From positions 186,001-250,000 of the forward strand of contig NZ_QZXA01000002.1 in assembly GCF_003601985.1 (NCBI RefSeq): a stretch of 64,000 bases of DNA. Reading direction: 5' to 3'. The stretch is from Mesorhizobium jarvisii (GTDB lineage: Bacteria; Pseudomonadota; Alphaproteobacteria; Rhizobiales; Rhizobiaceae). This document shows positions 45,920-53,526 of the stretch, in pieces. Position 1 is the stretch's first letter. Every line of letters begins with the position of its first letter. The notes beneath the pieces were generated by a model. The model did not search any database. It had not been told where the DNA came from and was given only the letters and a program-made list of their open reading frames with translations. A program made the translations under genes and the position numbers.

Positions 45920-47063
45920 GAGAGAGTCCTTTTTGCTGCGGTTCGTTTGGCATCGAGATCACGACCTTGGTGCCGGGGCCGGCGTCACGCCATTCGATGT
46001 CGGCGTGCAATTGGCGGGCGAGCGATTTGATCAGGCGCATGCCGAACGAGGCGTCGCCATTGGCCTCGGCCATGCCGACGCCGTCGTCGGACACCTCGAT
46101 GTTGAAGTGGCCGTCGGGCTGGCTCATCTTGATGCCGATGCGCCCCGCCGTGGTCCCGTCCGATCCCTCCTTGAAAGCGTGCTTCAAGGCATTGGTGACG
46201 AGTTCATTGACCATCAGGGCGACAGGCGTCGCCTTCTCGGCTGAAATCACGATTGGGTCGAGCTCGAGTTTCGGCTTGATCCCTGAGCGCCCCGAGGCCG
46301 TCAGCAGATCCGTCACCAGGTCCTTGGCGAAATCCGAGACGTCGAACCGGCTGACATCCTTCGACTGGTAGAGCCGGCGATGCACGGTGCTGAGTGCTTC
46401 GATGCGCTCCAGCATTGTGGTCAGCGAATGCCTGGTCGCCTCATCCTTTATGGTGCGGCGCTGCATGATAATCAGGGAAGAGATCATCTGCAGATTGTTT
46501 TTCACCCGATGATCGACCTCGTGCAGCAAGGTGGTCTGCGCCTCCAGTGCTGCTTCCAGTTCCGCGGTGCGTTCCTTCACCGCTTTCTCGAAGCGGTCCT
46601 TGTCGGCGGTGATGCGATGCTCCGAGCGCTTGCGGTCCGAGACATCGAGTTGCGAGGCGAAAAAGAACTGCACCTCGCCTTTGTCGTTAGAGACAGGGCT
46701 GATGTAGAGCGCGTTCCAAAAGGTTGAACCGTCCTTGCGATAGTTCAGTATGTCGACGCTGACATCGGCTTTGTCCTCGATTGCGGTGCGGATCTGTCCG
46801 ACAGCTTCCTTGTCGGTCTTCGGCCCCTGCAGGAAGCGGCAGTTCTTGCCCAGCACCTCGTGGCGTTCATAGCCGGTCAGCCGCAAGAACGCGTCATTGG
46901 CAAAGACGATCGGGTTGTCGGGCCGCCGGGGATCGGTGATGATCATCGACATGCGGGTGGCGCGGATGGCCGCCGCGAACGGGTCGCCCTTGCCATGCTC
47001 GACATGAAGGTCGTCCGTCATGTGCCAAGCGTCGGCAGGCTCCCTGGTCCGTTTCCAGTCCAT
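45912..47063 (-). CDS. LOV-domain (blue-light) histidine kinase, HisKA_2/HWE class
   Basis: 383 residues from the ATG that follows GGAG. A PAS/LOV domain (about 30-145) carries the flavin-adduct signature GKNCRFLQG with photoactive Cys75. The further LOV marks ITDPRRPDNPIVFANDAFL, NYRKDGSTFWNALYISPV and FFFASQLDVS are present. A helical linker leads to the dimerisation domain HEVDHRVKNNLQMISS, with His185 the likely phospho-acceptor, and an HATPase with NELVTNALKHAF and DDGVGM. Such kinases sense blue light in Brucella, Caulobacter and rhizobia. It overlaps the response regulator gene. Confidence 0.93.
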   Translation of the reverse strand: MDWKRTREPADAWHMTDDLHVEHGKGDPFAAAIRATRMSMIITDPRRPDNPIVFANDAFLRLTGYERHEVLGKNCRFLQGPKTDKEAVGQIRTAIEDKADVSVDILNYRKDGSTFWNALYISPVSNDKGEVQFFFASQLDVSDRKRSEHRITADKDRFEKAVKERTAELEAALEAQTTLLHEVDHRVKNNLQMISSLIIMQRRTIKDEATRHSLTTMLERIEALSTVHRRLYQSKDVSRFDVSDFAKDLVTDLLTASGRSGIKPKLELDPIVISAEKATPVALMVNELVTNALKHAFKEGSDGTTAGRIGIKMSQPDGHFNIEVSDDGVGMAEANGDASFGMRLIKSLARQLHADIEWRDAGPGTKVVISMPNEPQQKGLSHD

Positions 47064-47208
47064 TGTGTCACTCCAAGCCGTTTTCGTGGGGGTCAACGGC
47101 TCGAAGGCGGATTTGGTTCAATTCCAGACGTCTTGTCGCAGTCAGATGAGATCGGGAACCGACTCGGCACTTGTGCAAGCAATTGACGATAAACGGTTTT
47201 CCCGGTGT

Positions 47209-48108
47209 CTAGTCGCTGGATGGAGGCTTGTGGAAGGCAACGCCGGCGACGACTAGTGCGATCCCCAGGCAATCGCCGAGGCTTGGAATCTGGCGCAGCA
47301 CGATGACGCCGATCAGCGTCGCGGTGACCGGCAGCAGCGACAGCATCAGCGCGAAACTCGAGCGCGGCAATCGCGACATGGCAAGCTGGTCGCAGATATA
47401 AGGAATGACCGAGGAGCAGATGCCGACGCCTATTGCAGCAATGAGCAGTGGCGGCGAGAAGAAAGCCGGCAGCGCGTCGCTGAAGCCGATCGGCAGCACG
47501 ACGATGAAGGCCACCGCCATGGCGGCACCGAGGCCCGCAATGCCGTCGACGGCGCCGGAACGGGCGACACGGTGGCCGAGCACGATGTAGCCAACGAAGA
47601 GCGCGCCGTTGAGGAAAGCCCAGAACAGGCCGACGGGATCGCTGTACCATTTGACGTCGATCAACAGCAAGGTGCCGGTGACGGCCACCGCAAGGGCAAC
47701 CAGGTTGCGGGCGCTCCTGAGGCCGATCAGCGCGACGCCGATGGTGCCGACGAATTCGATTGCCGCAACCAGCGAGATCGGCAAGCGGGCGAGGGCCAGG
47801 TAGAACGAGCAGTTCATCACCGCCAGGCAAGCGCCGAAGGCCAGCAACAGCAGGCGTGTCGGCGGATCGGCGCGGGCGAAGCTTCGCCAGGGGCGCGTCA
47901 GCGGCGCGAAGATCAGCGCCGCGGTGGCGATGCGCAGCCAAGCCATGCCGAGCACGCCGACATGCGAGAAAAGCAGCACGGCGAAGGCCGGGCCGAGATA
48001 GTGGAAGACGGCGCTGACGCCGAACCAGACATGCGGCGGCAGCCTTGTCGCCAGGCCGTCGAAGGCGGGAGCAGGGCGGGAAACGGGGGCTTGCGTCTGA
48101 TCGTCCAT
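47209..48108 (-). CDS. EamA/RhtA-type amino-acid or metabolite exporter
   Basis: 299 residues with ten membrane segments in two EamA repeats. Visible marks are FGVSAVFHYLGPAFAVLLF, GMAWLRIATAALIF, FYLALARLPISLVAAIEFVG and, in the second half, SSVIPYICDQLAMSRLPRSS. This is the pattern of RhtA-like threonine/homoserine exporters. It is divergent from an Lrp/AsnC regulator with only 89 bases between them, so control by that regulator is likely. The substrate is inferred to be an amino acid. Confidence 0.9.
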   Translation of the reverse strand: MDDQTQAPVSRPAPAFDGLATRLPPHVWFGVSAVFHYLGPAFAVLLFSHVGVLGMAWLRIATAALIFAPLTRPWRSFARADPPTRLLLLAFGACLAVMNCSFYLALARLPISLVAAIEFVGTIGVALIGLRSARNLVALAVAVTGTLLLIDVKWYSDPVGLFWAFLNGALFVGYIVLGHRVARSGAVDGIAGLGAAMAVAFIVVLPIGFSDALPAFFSPPLLIAAIGVGICSSVIPYICDQLAMSRLPRSSFALMLSLLPVTATLIGVIVLRQIPSLGDCLGIALVVAGVAFHKPPSSD

Positions 48109-48197
48109 CGGATCAGTATCGCAGGCAGTTCTTCCACTTTATATGGCGAATGGCCGACTACTCTCGCAATATTATTTCGAAAGGCAAGGACTTATCC

Positions 48198-48677
48198 GTG
48201 AAACGCCTTCGAACTGAAAATATCGATCTCGACGCGGCCGACATGAAGATCCTGCGCCTGCTGGAAAAGGATGCGCGCGCCAGTACGGCGGAGCTGGCGC
48301 GTTCGGTCGGCCTGTCGGCGCCGAGTGTCGCCGAGCGCATCAAGCGGCTGCAGGAAAACGGCGTGATCGAGGCCTATTGCGTCAAGATCAACCCCGCCGC
48401 GCTGGGCCTGAAGCTGTCGGCATGGCTGCGTATCCGGCCGGTGCCGGGGCAATTGTCCGTGGTGGCCGAGATCATCCGCGAAACGCCGGAGATCGCGCAA
48501 TGCGACCGCGTGACCGGCGAGGATTGCTTCATCGCGCTCGCGCATGTCGGCTCGGTGGCCGAACTCGAACGGGTGATCGACCGGATCATTCCCTATGCGA
48601 TGACGAACACGGCCATCATCCAGTCGTCACCGGTGGTGGCGCGCTCGCCGCTGGCGGCGGTGAAGCGGTCGCCGTGA
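48198..48677 (+). CDS. Lrp/AsnC family transcriptional regulator
   Basis: 159 residues from a GTG with AAGGA seven bases upstream. The N-terminal helix-turn-helix is DMKILRLLEKDARASTAELA followed by VGLSAPSVAERIKRLQE. The C-terminal RAM ligand domain contains VTGEDCFIALAHVGSVAELE. Such regulators bind amino acids and control transport and metabolism. It is divergent from the EamA exporter gene, its probable target. The open frame continues upstream to 48045 but overlaps the exporter gene. Confidence 0.92.
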   Translation: MKRLRTENIDLDAADMKILRLLEKDARASTAELARSVGLSAPSVAERIKRLQENGVIEAYCVKINPAALGLKLSAWLRIRPVPGQLSVVAEIIRETPEIAQCDRVTGEDCFIALAHVGSVAELERVIDRIIPYAMTNTAIIQSSPVVARSPLAAVKRSP

Positions 48678-48716
48678 ACTGCGTGATTTGATGTTTTCGC
48701 GAGCCGTTTCGCCAGC

Positions 48717-48914
48717 CTATGCGTGACCGCGCTTCAGGCGGGCGCGCTTCAAAATGCTGCGCCAGCGGATCATGTCGAACGGGATCGGCTCGTTGTTGTT
48801 GGCGATGTGGAATATCTCGTTGTCGACGTTCTTGAGCGAACGCCAGAAATCATAGTCGGTGATGCGCGGATCGGCGGCCAGCCTGTCCACCTCGACCTTG
48901 ATGTCGGTTTTCAT
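48717..48914 (-). CDS. Hypothetical protein, 65 residues
   Basis: 65 residues from an ATG with GAGGG about 7 bases before it; a longer frame to 48998 has no better start. The sequence (KVEVDRLAADPRITDYDFWR, FDMIRWRSILKRARLKRGHA) is soluble and charged with a basic C-terminal helix. I recognise no family. It lies alone between the Lrp gene, which it converges with, and a 246-base spacer. Confidence 0.6.
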   Translation of the reverse strand: MKTDIKVEVDRLAADPRITDYDFWRSLKNVDNEIFHIANNNEPIPFDMIRWRSILKRARLKRGHA

Positions 48915-49160
48915 GCACGTCCCTCGAACCGGCTTCGCCCCGCCGTCCGTAAAACAACCCAGTGCGGACGTTTTCGACCGCTCTGCTGAGTCGTTCAACG
49001 GCTCAATTGGCTTGTTCCCGTTAAAACCTCGGTAAGGTTAATGCGGGTGCCGGGTGGCTTCAAGCACGGGGTGCCAGCCGATTTGAGGGTTCGGTGATTT
49101 TGGCTCGCCGGTGTGGCTTTGATGTCCCGTCACTCTGTTCGGACAGGTGTCGCCCTCGCC
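48915..49160. other. Intergenic spacer
   Basis: No gene is seen. A small inverted repeat aacct-N5-aggtt lies at 49025-49039, flanked by ttaa on both sides. It may belong to the promoter of the 65-residue gene. Confidence 0.3.
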
Positions 49161-49640
49161 CTATTTGCGTTTGATGCCGATCGAACGGCCTGCACGCTCG
49201 GGCATCGGCAGCACCGAATGGGCGGCGCGCATGGCTTCGACCTTGGCCATCACATCGGCGGGGAAGGGCGCGACCTTCGGCCCCGACATGTCGACATGCA
49301 GCGACAGTGTCTCGGAGGTGGCGGCGAGCCAGCCGTCGACATGGCGGATTTCCTGGTAGGCCCGCAGCCGCTTCTCGTCATGGTCGATGAGCTGGAAGGA
49401 CACCTGGACCTTGTGGTCCAGATGCAGTTCCTGGACGTAGCAGACATGGACTTCGGCGGTGTAGATGGTGAGGCGGCGCCCCTTCACGTAGTCCAGCCCC
49501 ATGCCCATCGCCTCGAAGGCTTCGTCCGAGCAGCGGTCGAACAGCACGTTGTAATAGGCCATGTTGAGATGGCCGTTGTAGTCGATCCAGTCCTTCTCGA
49601 TGTCCATGGGCTTGGAGACGAACGGGGCGGGGATGGACAT
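49161..49640 (-). CDS. Hotdog-fold acyl-CoA thioesterase family protein
   Basis: 159 residues. The active-site stretch IDYNGHLNMAYYNVLFD has the Asp and the HLN turn of 4-hydroxybenzoyl-CoA thioesterase-type enzymes. YTAEVHVCYVQELHLDHKVQ and SETLSLHVDM fit the rest of the hotdog fold. The order WIDYNGHLN is also found in betainyl-CoA thioesterases of carnitine breakdown, which is a possible role in this methylated-amine-using organism. It is divergent from the FAD dehydrogenase gene. Confidence 0.85.
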   Translation of the reverse strand: MSIPAPFVSKPMDIEKDWIDYNGHLNMAYYNVLFDRCSDEAFEAMGMGLDYVKGRRLTIYTAEVHVCYVQELHLDHKVQVSFQLIDHDEKRLRAYQEIRHVDGWLAATSETLSLHVDMSGPKVAPFPADVMAKVEAMRAAHSVLPMPERAGRSIGIKRK

Positions 49641-49742
49641 TGAAACTTCCTTGTTCTGGTGCTGGACACGGCGTGGCCGCTGAGACTACGCATCCATAAT
49701 CGCATAACAAGCATGGACGCTGGTCCATTCGCGGAGGAATTT

Positions 49743-51173
49743 ATGGCTCTGAGCGACCTCAATCCGGTCGAACGCAACGAGGAAGGCATCGCCGCGGTGC
49801 TTGGCATCCTCAAGCAACAGCTGGGCGAGCGCTTTCAGACCGGCCAGGCTATCCGCTCCCAGCATGCGCATACGACCACCTACATTCCGACACAGGCGCC
49901 CGATGGCGTGGCTTTCCCGGAGACGACGGCAGAAGTGCAGGAGATCGTCCGCGCCTGCGCCGCGCACCGCGTGCCGGTAATCGCCTTCGGCGTCGGCTCT
50001 TCTTTGGAAGGCCACACCAATGCGCCCGGCGGTGGCATCTCAGTCGACACCTCGCGCATGAACCGCATTCTTTCCGTCAATCCGCAGGATCTCGATTGCA
50101 CGGTCGAGCCCGGTGTGACGCGCGAGGATCTGAACCGGCATCTGCGCGACACCGGCCTGTTCTTTCCGATCGATCCCGGCGCCAATGCTTCGCTCGGCGG
50201 CATGGCGGCGACGCGGGCGTCCGGCACCAATGCGGTGCGCTACGGCACGATGCGCGAGAACGTGCTGTCGCTGACGGCCGTCATGGCCGATGGCGAGACG
50301 GTGACGACCGGCAAGCGGGCGAAAAAGAGCTCGGCCGGCTACGATCTGACGCGGCTGCTGGTCGGCTCGGAAGGTACGCTCGGCATCATCACCTCGCTGA
50401 CATTGAAGCTGCAAGGCATTCCGCAGGCGATCTCCGGCGGCGTCTGTCCGTTTCCGAGTGTCGAGGCGGCCTGCAACGCCGTCATCGCCACGATCCAGAT
50501 GGGCATCCCGGTGGCGCGCATCGAGCTGGTCAACGCGCTGCAGATGCGGGCGATGAAGAATTATTCCAAGCTCGATTATCCCGAGAGCCCGTGCCTGTTC
50601 GTCGAGTTCCACGGCAGCGATGCCGGCGTGGCCGAACAGGCCGAAACCTTCGGCATGATCGCCGAGGAAAATGGCGGCGGGCCGTTCCTGTGGACCAGCG
50701 TCGCCGAGGAACGCACCAAACTGTGGAAGGCCCGGCATGACGCCTACTGGGCCTCGCTGACACTGCGGCCTGGCGCCAAGGGCCTGTCGACCGATGTCTG
50801 CGTGCCGATCTCGCGCTTTGCCGAATGCGTCACCGAGACCGAGGCCGACATCGCCGAAATGGGCTTGATCGCGCCGATCGTCGGCCATGCCGGCGACGGC
50901 AATTTCCACGTGCTGGTGCTGATGGATGTGAACGACCCCAATGACATCGCGCTGTCGGAGAAATTCGTCGCGCGGCTCAACCTGCGGGCGATCGCCATGG
51001 ACGGCACCTGCACCGGCGAGCACGGCATCGGCCAGGGCAAGATCGGCTTCCTGCGCAGCGAACTCGGCCACGGTGTCGATATCATGCGTTCCATCAAGCA
51101 GGCGCTCGACCCGCAAAACATCATGAATCCCGGCAAGATATTGCCGGCTGTGGGGTGGATCGGTCGAGGTTAG
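49743..51173 (+). CDS. FAD-linked D-lactate/glycolate-type dehydrogenase
   Basis: 476 residues, ATG after GGAGGA. The N-terminal PCMH FAD-binding domain includes PVIAFGVGSSLEGHTNAPGG, then FFPIDPGANASLGGMAATRA and DLTRLLVGSEGTLGIITSL. The C-terminal FAD-oxidase domain shows GHAGDGNFHVLVLMD with metal His and the ending GEHGIGQGK...ALDPQNIMNPGKI. This is the D-lactate dehydrogenase (cytochrome)/GlcD family. It oxidises a 2-hydroxy acid and passes electrons to a cytochrome or quinone. The exact substrate is not set by sequence. Confidence 0.92.
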   Translation: MALSDLNPVERNEEGIAAVLGILKQQLGERFQTGQAIRSQHAHTTTYIPTQAPDGVAFPETTAEVQEIVRACAAHRVPVIAFGVGSSLEGHTNAPGGGISVDTSRMNRILSVNPQDLDCTVEPGVTREDLNRHLRDTGLFFPIDPGANASLGGMAATRASGTNAVRYGTMRENVLSLTAVMADGETVTTGKRAKKSSAGYDLTRLLVGSEGTLGIITSLTLKLQGIPQAISGGVCPFPSVEAACNAVIATIQMGIPVARIELVNALQMRAMKNYSKLDYPESPCLFVEFHGSDAGVAEQAETFGMIAEENGGGPFLWTSVAEERTKLWKARHDAYWASLTLRPGAKGLSTDVCVPISRFAECVTETEADIAEMGLIAPIVGHAGDGNFHVLVLMDVNDPNDIALSEKFVARLNLRAIAMDGTCTGEHGIGQGKIGFLRSELGHGVDIMRSIKQALDPQNIMNPGKILPAVGWIGRG

Positions 51174-51207
51174 AAAATTGGCAGGTGCGCAAGCCAACTA
51201 CCCGCAT

Positions 51208-51693
51208 TTACGGTCTGTCCGCCAGTAGCTCGCTCAAACTGATTTCGACAAACTCCGCACCCATCAGTCCATCTTCAGCGAGGCCTGTTGGGATCACAGG
51301 TCTCCGTTCTCTGGTTCCCAGGACGATATCGTCGTCTGAATATCGGACGATCGTGTCTGGCAAGATGTGTAGCGCGTCGTGATGGATGAATTCTGGGATA
51401 GGCCAATCGGCCCGGTTCCAGCCGCCCATCTCTCCAAAGATCTCCCACTTGCCGTCTATGAGATGTAGATCGCCAAATCGCCCGACGAGAACAGCTTCAC
51501 TCGGCAGAAGATCGCTCGCGGCTATATCCGCCGAAAACATTTTCGGCCCGAAAAAGTAGCCCAGAAGTATTCGTCCTCGCGGGGCCATTCTCGCCACCAC
51601 TCCGCTCGCAAAGCTTCCATCGGGCAGGGGAATCCGAAAGACCGAGCCCTCGCGATATGGCAGCCGTTTCGCCAATTTCGACCTCCCAGTCAT
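51208..51693 (-). CDS. Imm26-like immunity protein
   Basis: 161 residues. The sequence fits the immunity protein 26 family in outline: YREGSVFRIPLPDGSFASGV, GRILLGYFFGPK and VGRFGDLHLIDGKWEIFGEM, with DWPIPEFIHHDA. Such proteins neutralise polymorphic toxins delivered between cells. No toxin gene is next to it. The gene is richer in A and T than its neighbours, suggesting transfer. The ATG at 51693 has no ribosome site; a TTG at 51675 has GGGAGG six bases before it and may be the true start. Confidence 0.65.
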   Translation of the reverse strand: MTGRSKLAKRLPYREGSVFRIPLPDGSFASGVVARMAPRGRILLGYFFGPKMFSADIAASDLLPSEAVLVGRFGDLHLIDGKWEIFGEMGGWNRADWPIPEFIHHDALHILPDTIVRYSDDDIVLGTRERRPVIPTGLAEDGLMGAEFVEISLSELLADRP

Positions 51694-51854
51694 TTGATCG
51701 CTACGGAGTTAGTCCACTGTCGTGGATCGCCAGCAGACAATTTTTCGGCTGAGGCCGCAACCAATAGCTCGTCTTGACCGCGCCACCATTCGGGTCGAGG
51801 CTCCTTCCGCGGCAAGCCTGACAAGTCAGGCGTTGCCAGCGGAGGAGAACTGTC

Positions 51855-52376
51855 ATGGCCATTTCACGCAAGGAAGAAGCCCGCGCGCTGAGCGCCGACG
51901 AAAAGGAACTGGTGGAGAAATCACACCATCCGGCGGTGCAGGAGCTTTCCGATGCCGACCTTTCCGGCTTGGTCAAGCTGCTGCGCGAGCGGCGCGACAA
52001 GGCGCAGACCGAAGCACACCGCCGCCGGCGTGAAATACGCGGCAAGGGCGCGCCGAAACGGGCTGCCGCCTCAAAGGCCGATAGTGGTTCGCAGGTGAAA
52101 CTGGCGGTGCTGGCCATGGCGATGCGGCGGCTGAATGGCGAGGCCGAACGGCGACGCCAGCTGGCGGCTCGCATTTCGCTGGTCGGGAATGCACGCAAGG
52201 CGCTGGCCATGAAGCAAAGTGCGCCGGCGGACGGTCCCGCACACAATTCACGCACGGCTCACAAGGGCATGCGGGCCGTGACCAACGAGCGGGCGCCGAA
52301 GCTGGTCCGGCCGGCCGAACTCGGCCGGCAGCGCAAGGCCGGCAAGGTGGCGCAAGCCAAGCGCGACGCACGCTGA
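51855..52376 (+). CDS. Basic conserved hypothetical protein
   Basis: 173 residues, very rich in Arg, Lys and Ala. The first half (SRKEEARALSADEKELVEKS, LSGLVKLLRERRDKAQTEAH) is helical; the second half is basic and likely unstructured (RAVTNERAPKLVRPAELGRQ). GGAGGAG lies before the ATG. The composition suggests nucleic-acid contact, but there is no named domain. I believe similar proteins occur in other rhizobia, without known function. Confidence 0.7.
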   Translation: MAISRKEEARALSADEKELVEKSHHPAVQELSDADLSGLVKLLRERRDKAQTEAHRRRREIRGKGAPKRAAASKADSGSQVKLAVLAMAMRRLNGEAERRRQLAARISLVGNARKALAMKQSAPADGPAHNSRTAHKGMRAVTNERAPKLVRPAELGRQRKAGKVAQAKRDAR

Positions 52377-52406
52377 TCCCAGCGACAAGGGCTGTCCGCA
52401 GCCGCT

Positions 52407-53393
52407 CTACCGTGCTGCGGGAAGCTGCTGCTGCGCGCCCTCGACAAGGGCCTGCAGCATTGGGCGGGTTGGCGCGAAGAATATAGTGCCGGTCTGCGGT
52501 GTCGAGACATCGAGCAGGCGGTCGTAGGCGCCCGGCGGGTCGCCGACATACATGCGCTGCAGCATCTTTTCGGTGACCCAGAGATACCTGGAATAGCCGA
52601 TGAAATAGGTGCCGAACTCATTCTGCCCGGGCCGGCCGAACGGCATGTTGTCGCGCAATATGTCGTATTCGTTGCCGTCGGCATCCTCGATGGTGGCCAG
52701 CGACTTGTGCGATTTGCGCGGCGCGTCGTCATCGTCGATTTCGATGTTGTCGATCTTGGTGCGGCCGATGATAGCCTCCTGCTCGGGCGTTGGAATGCGC
52801 GCCCAGGCCTGCATGTCGTGCAGATATTTCTGGACGACGACATAGGAGCCGCCGGCAAAGTCGCCATCCTCGTCGCCGACCAGCGCCGAGGCCGGCAGGT
52901 CGAGGCCGGTCGGGTTAGCGGTGCCGTCGATGAAGCCGAGCAGGTCGCGGGCGTCGAAATAGCGAAAGCCCGTCACTTCGTCGACGACGGTCACATCAGG
53001 GCCAAGCCGGTCGAGCAGGATACGCTCGAACTCGAAGCACATGTCTGATCGTTCGGCCCGGATGTGGAAGAGAAGGTCGCCCGGCGTCGATGGCGCCGAA
53101 TGGACCGCGCCTTTGATCGGCGCGAACGGTTTCAGTTCCTGCGGCCGCCGGTTTGGGCTGAGGCGGTCCCAGAGATCGCGGCCGATGCCGGCAATGCACG
53201 ACAGGCGGCCGCCGAGATCGCGAAAGCCGACAGTCTTGACCAGATCGTCAAGCTCGCCGAGCACGGAACAAACCTTGGCAAGGGCCATCTGTTCGCCGGC
53301 GACGGTGACGATAAGAAAAATCGCCGATTGCGAAAGCGGCGCATCGACGCTCTGCGCGTCGATCGGCACGCGGTCCCAGTTCTTGCCTGACAT
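52407..53393 (-). CDS. DyP-type peroxidase (YfeX-like)
   Basis: 328 residues from the ATG after GGAG. The heme peroxidase signature GFIDGTANP (GxxDG with distal Asp) is in place. The proximal His is likely the one in PRKSHKSLATIE, followed by DILRDNMPFGRPGQNEFGTY, where Arg in ILRD is the distal-side arginine of the family. There is no Tat signal, so it is cytoplasmic, as for the YfeX subgroup. It oxidises dyes, porphyrinogens or peroxides in vivo; the natural substrate is unsettled. No encapsulin gene accompanies it. Confidence 0.9.
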   Translation of the reverse strand: MSGKNWDRVPIDAQSVDAPLSQSAIFLIVTVAGEQMALAKVCSVLGELDDLVKTVGFRDLGGRLSCIAGIGRDLWDRLSPNRRPQELKPFAPIKGAVHSAPSTPGDLLFHIRAERSDMCFEFERILLDRLGPDVTVVDEVTGFRYFDARDLLGFIDGTANPTGLDLPASALVGDEDGDFAGGSYVVVQKYLHDMQAWARIPTPEQEAIIGRTKIDNIEIDDDDAPRKSHKSLATIEDADGNEYDILRDNMPFGRPGQNEFGTYFIGYSRYLWVTEKMLQRMYVGDPPGAYDRLLDVSTPQTGTIFFAPTRPMLQALVEGAQQQLPAAR

Positions 53394-53526
53394 CTGAAAA
53401 ATCTCCGCTTTTGCCGGATTTGTTTCAGATCGGCCGGGATGACGCAATACTGGATGAATTGCCTCTTTATCGACACGCGGATGCGGGTAGAGTGCGGCTG
53501 AATTTCAATCAACCTGTTCGGAGCTG

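Noticed and set aside
52407..53393. DyP peroxidase as encapsulin cargo partner of the EncFtn-like protein
   Set aside because: The two genes are 21 kb apart, no encapsulin is present, and the peroxidase tail shows no loading peptide.
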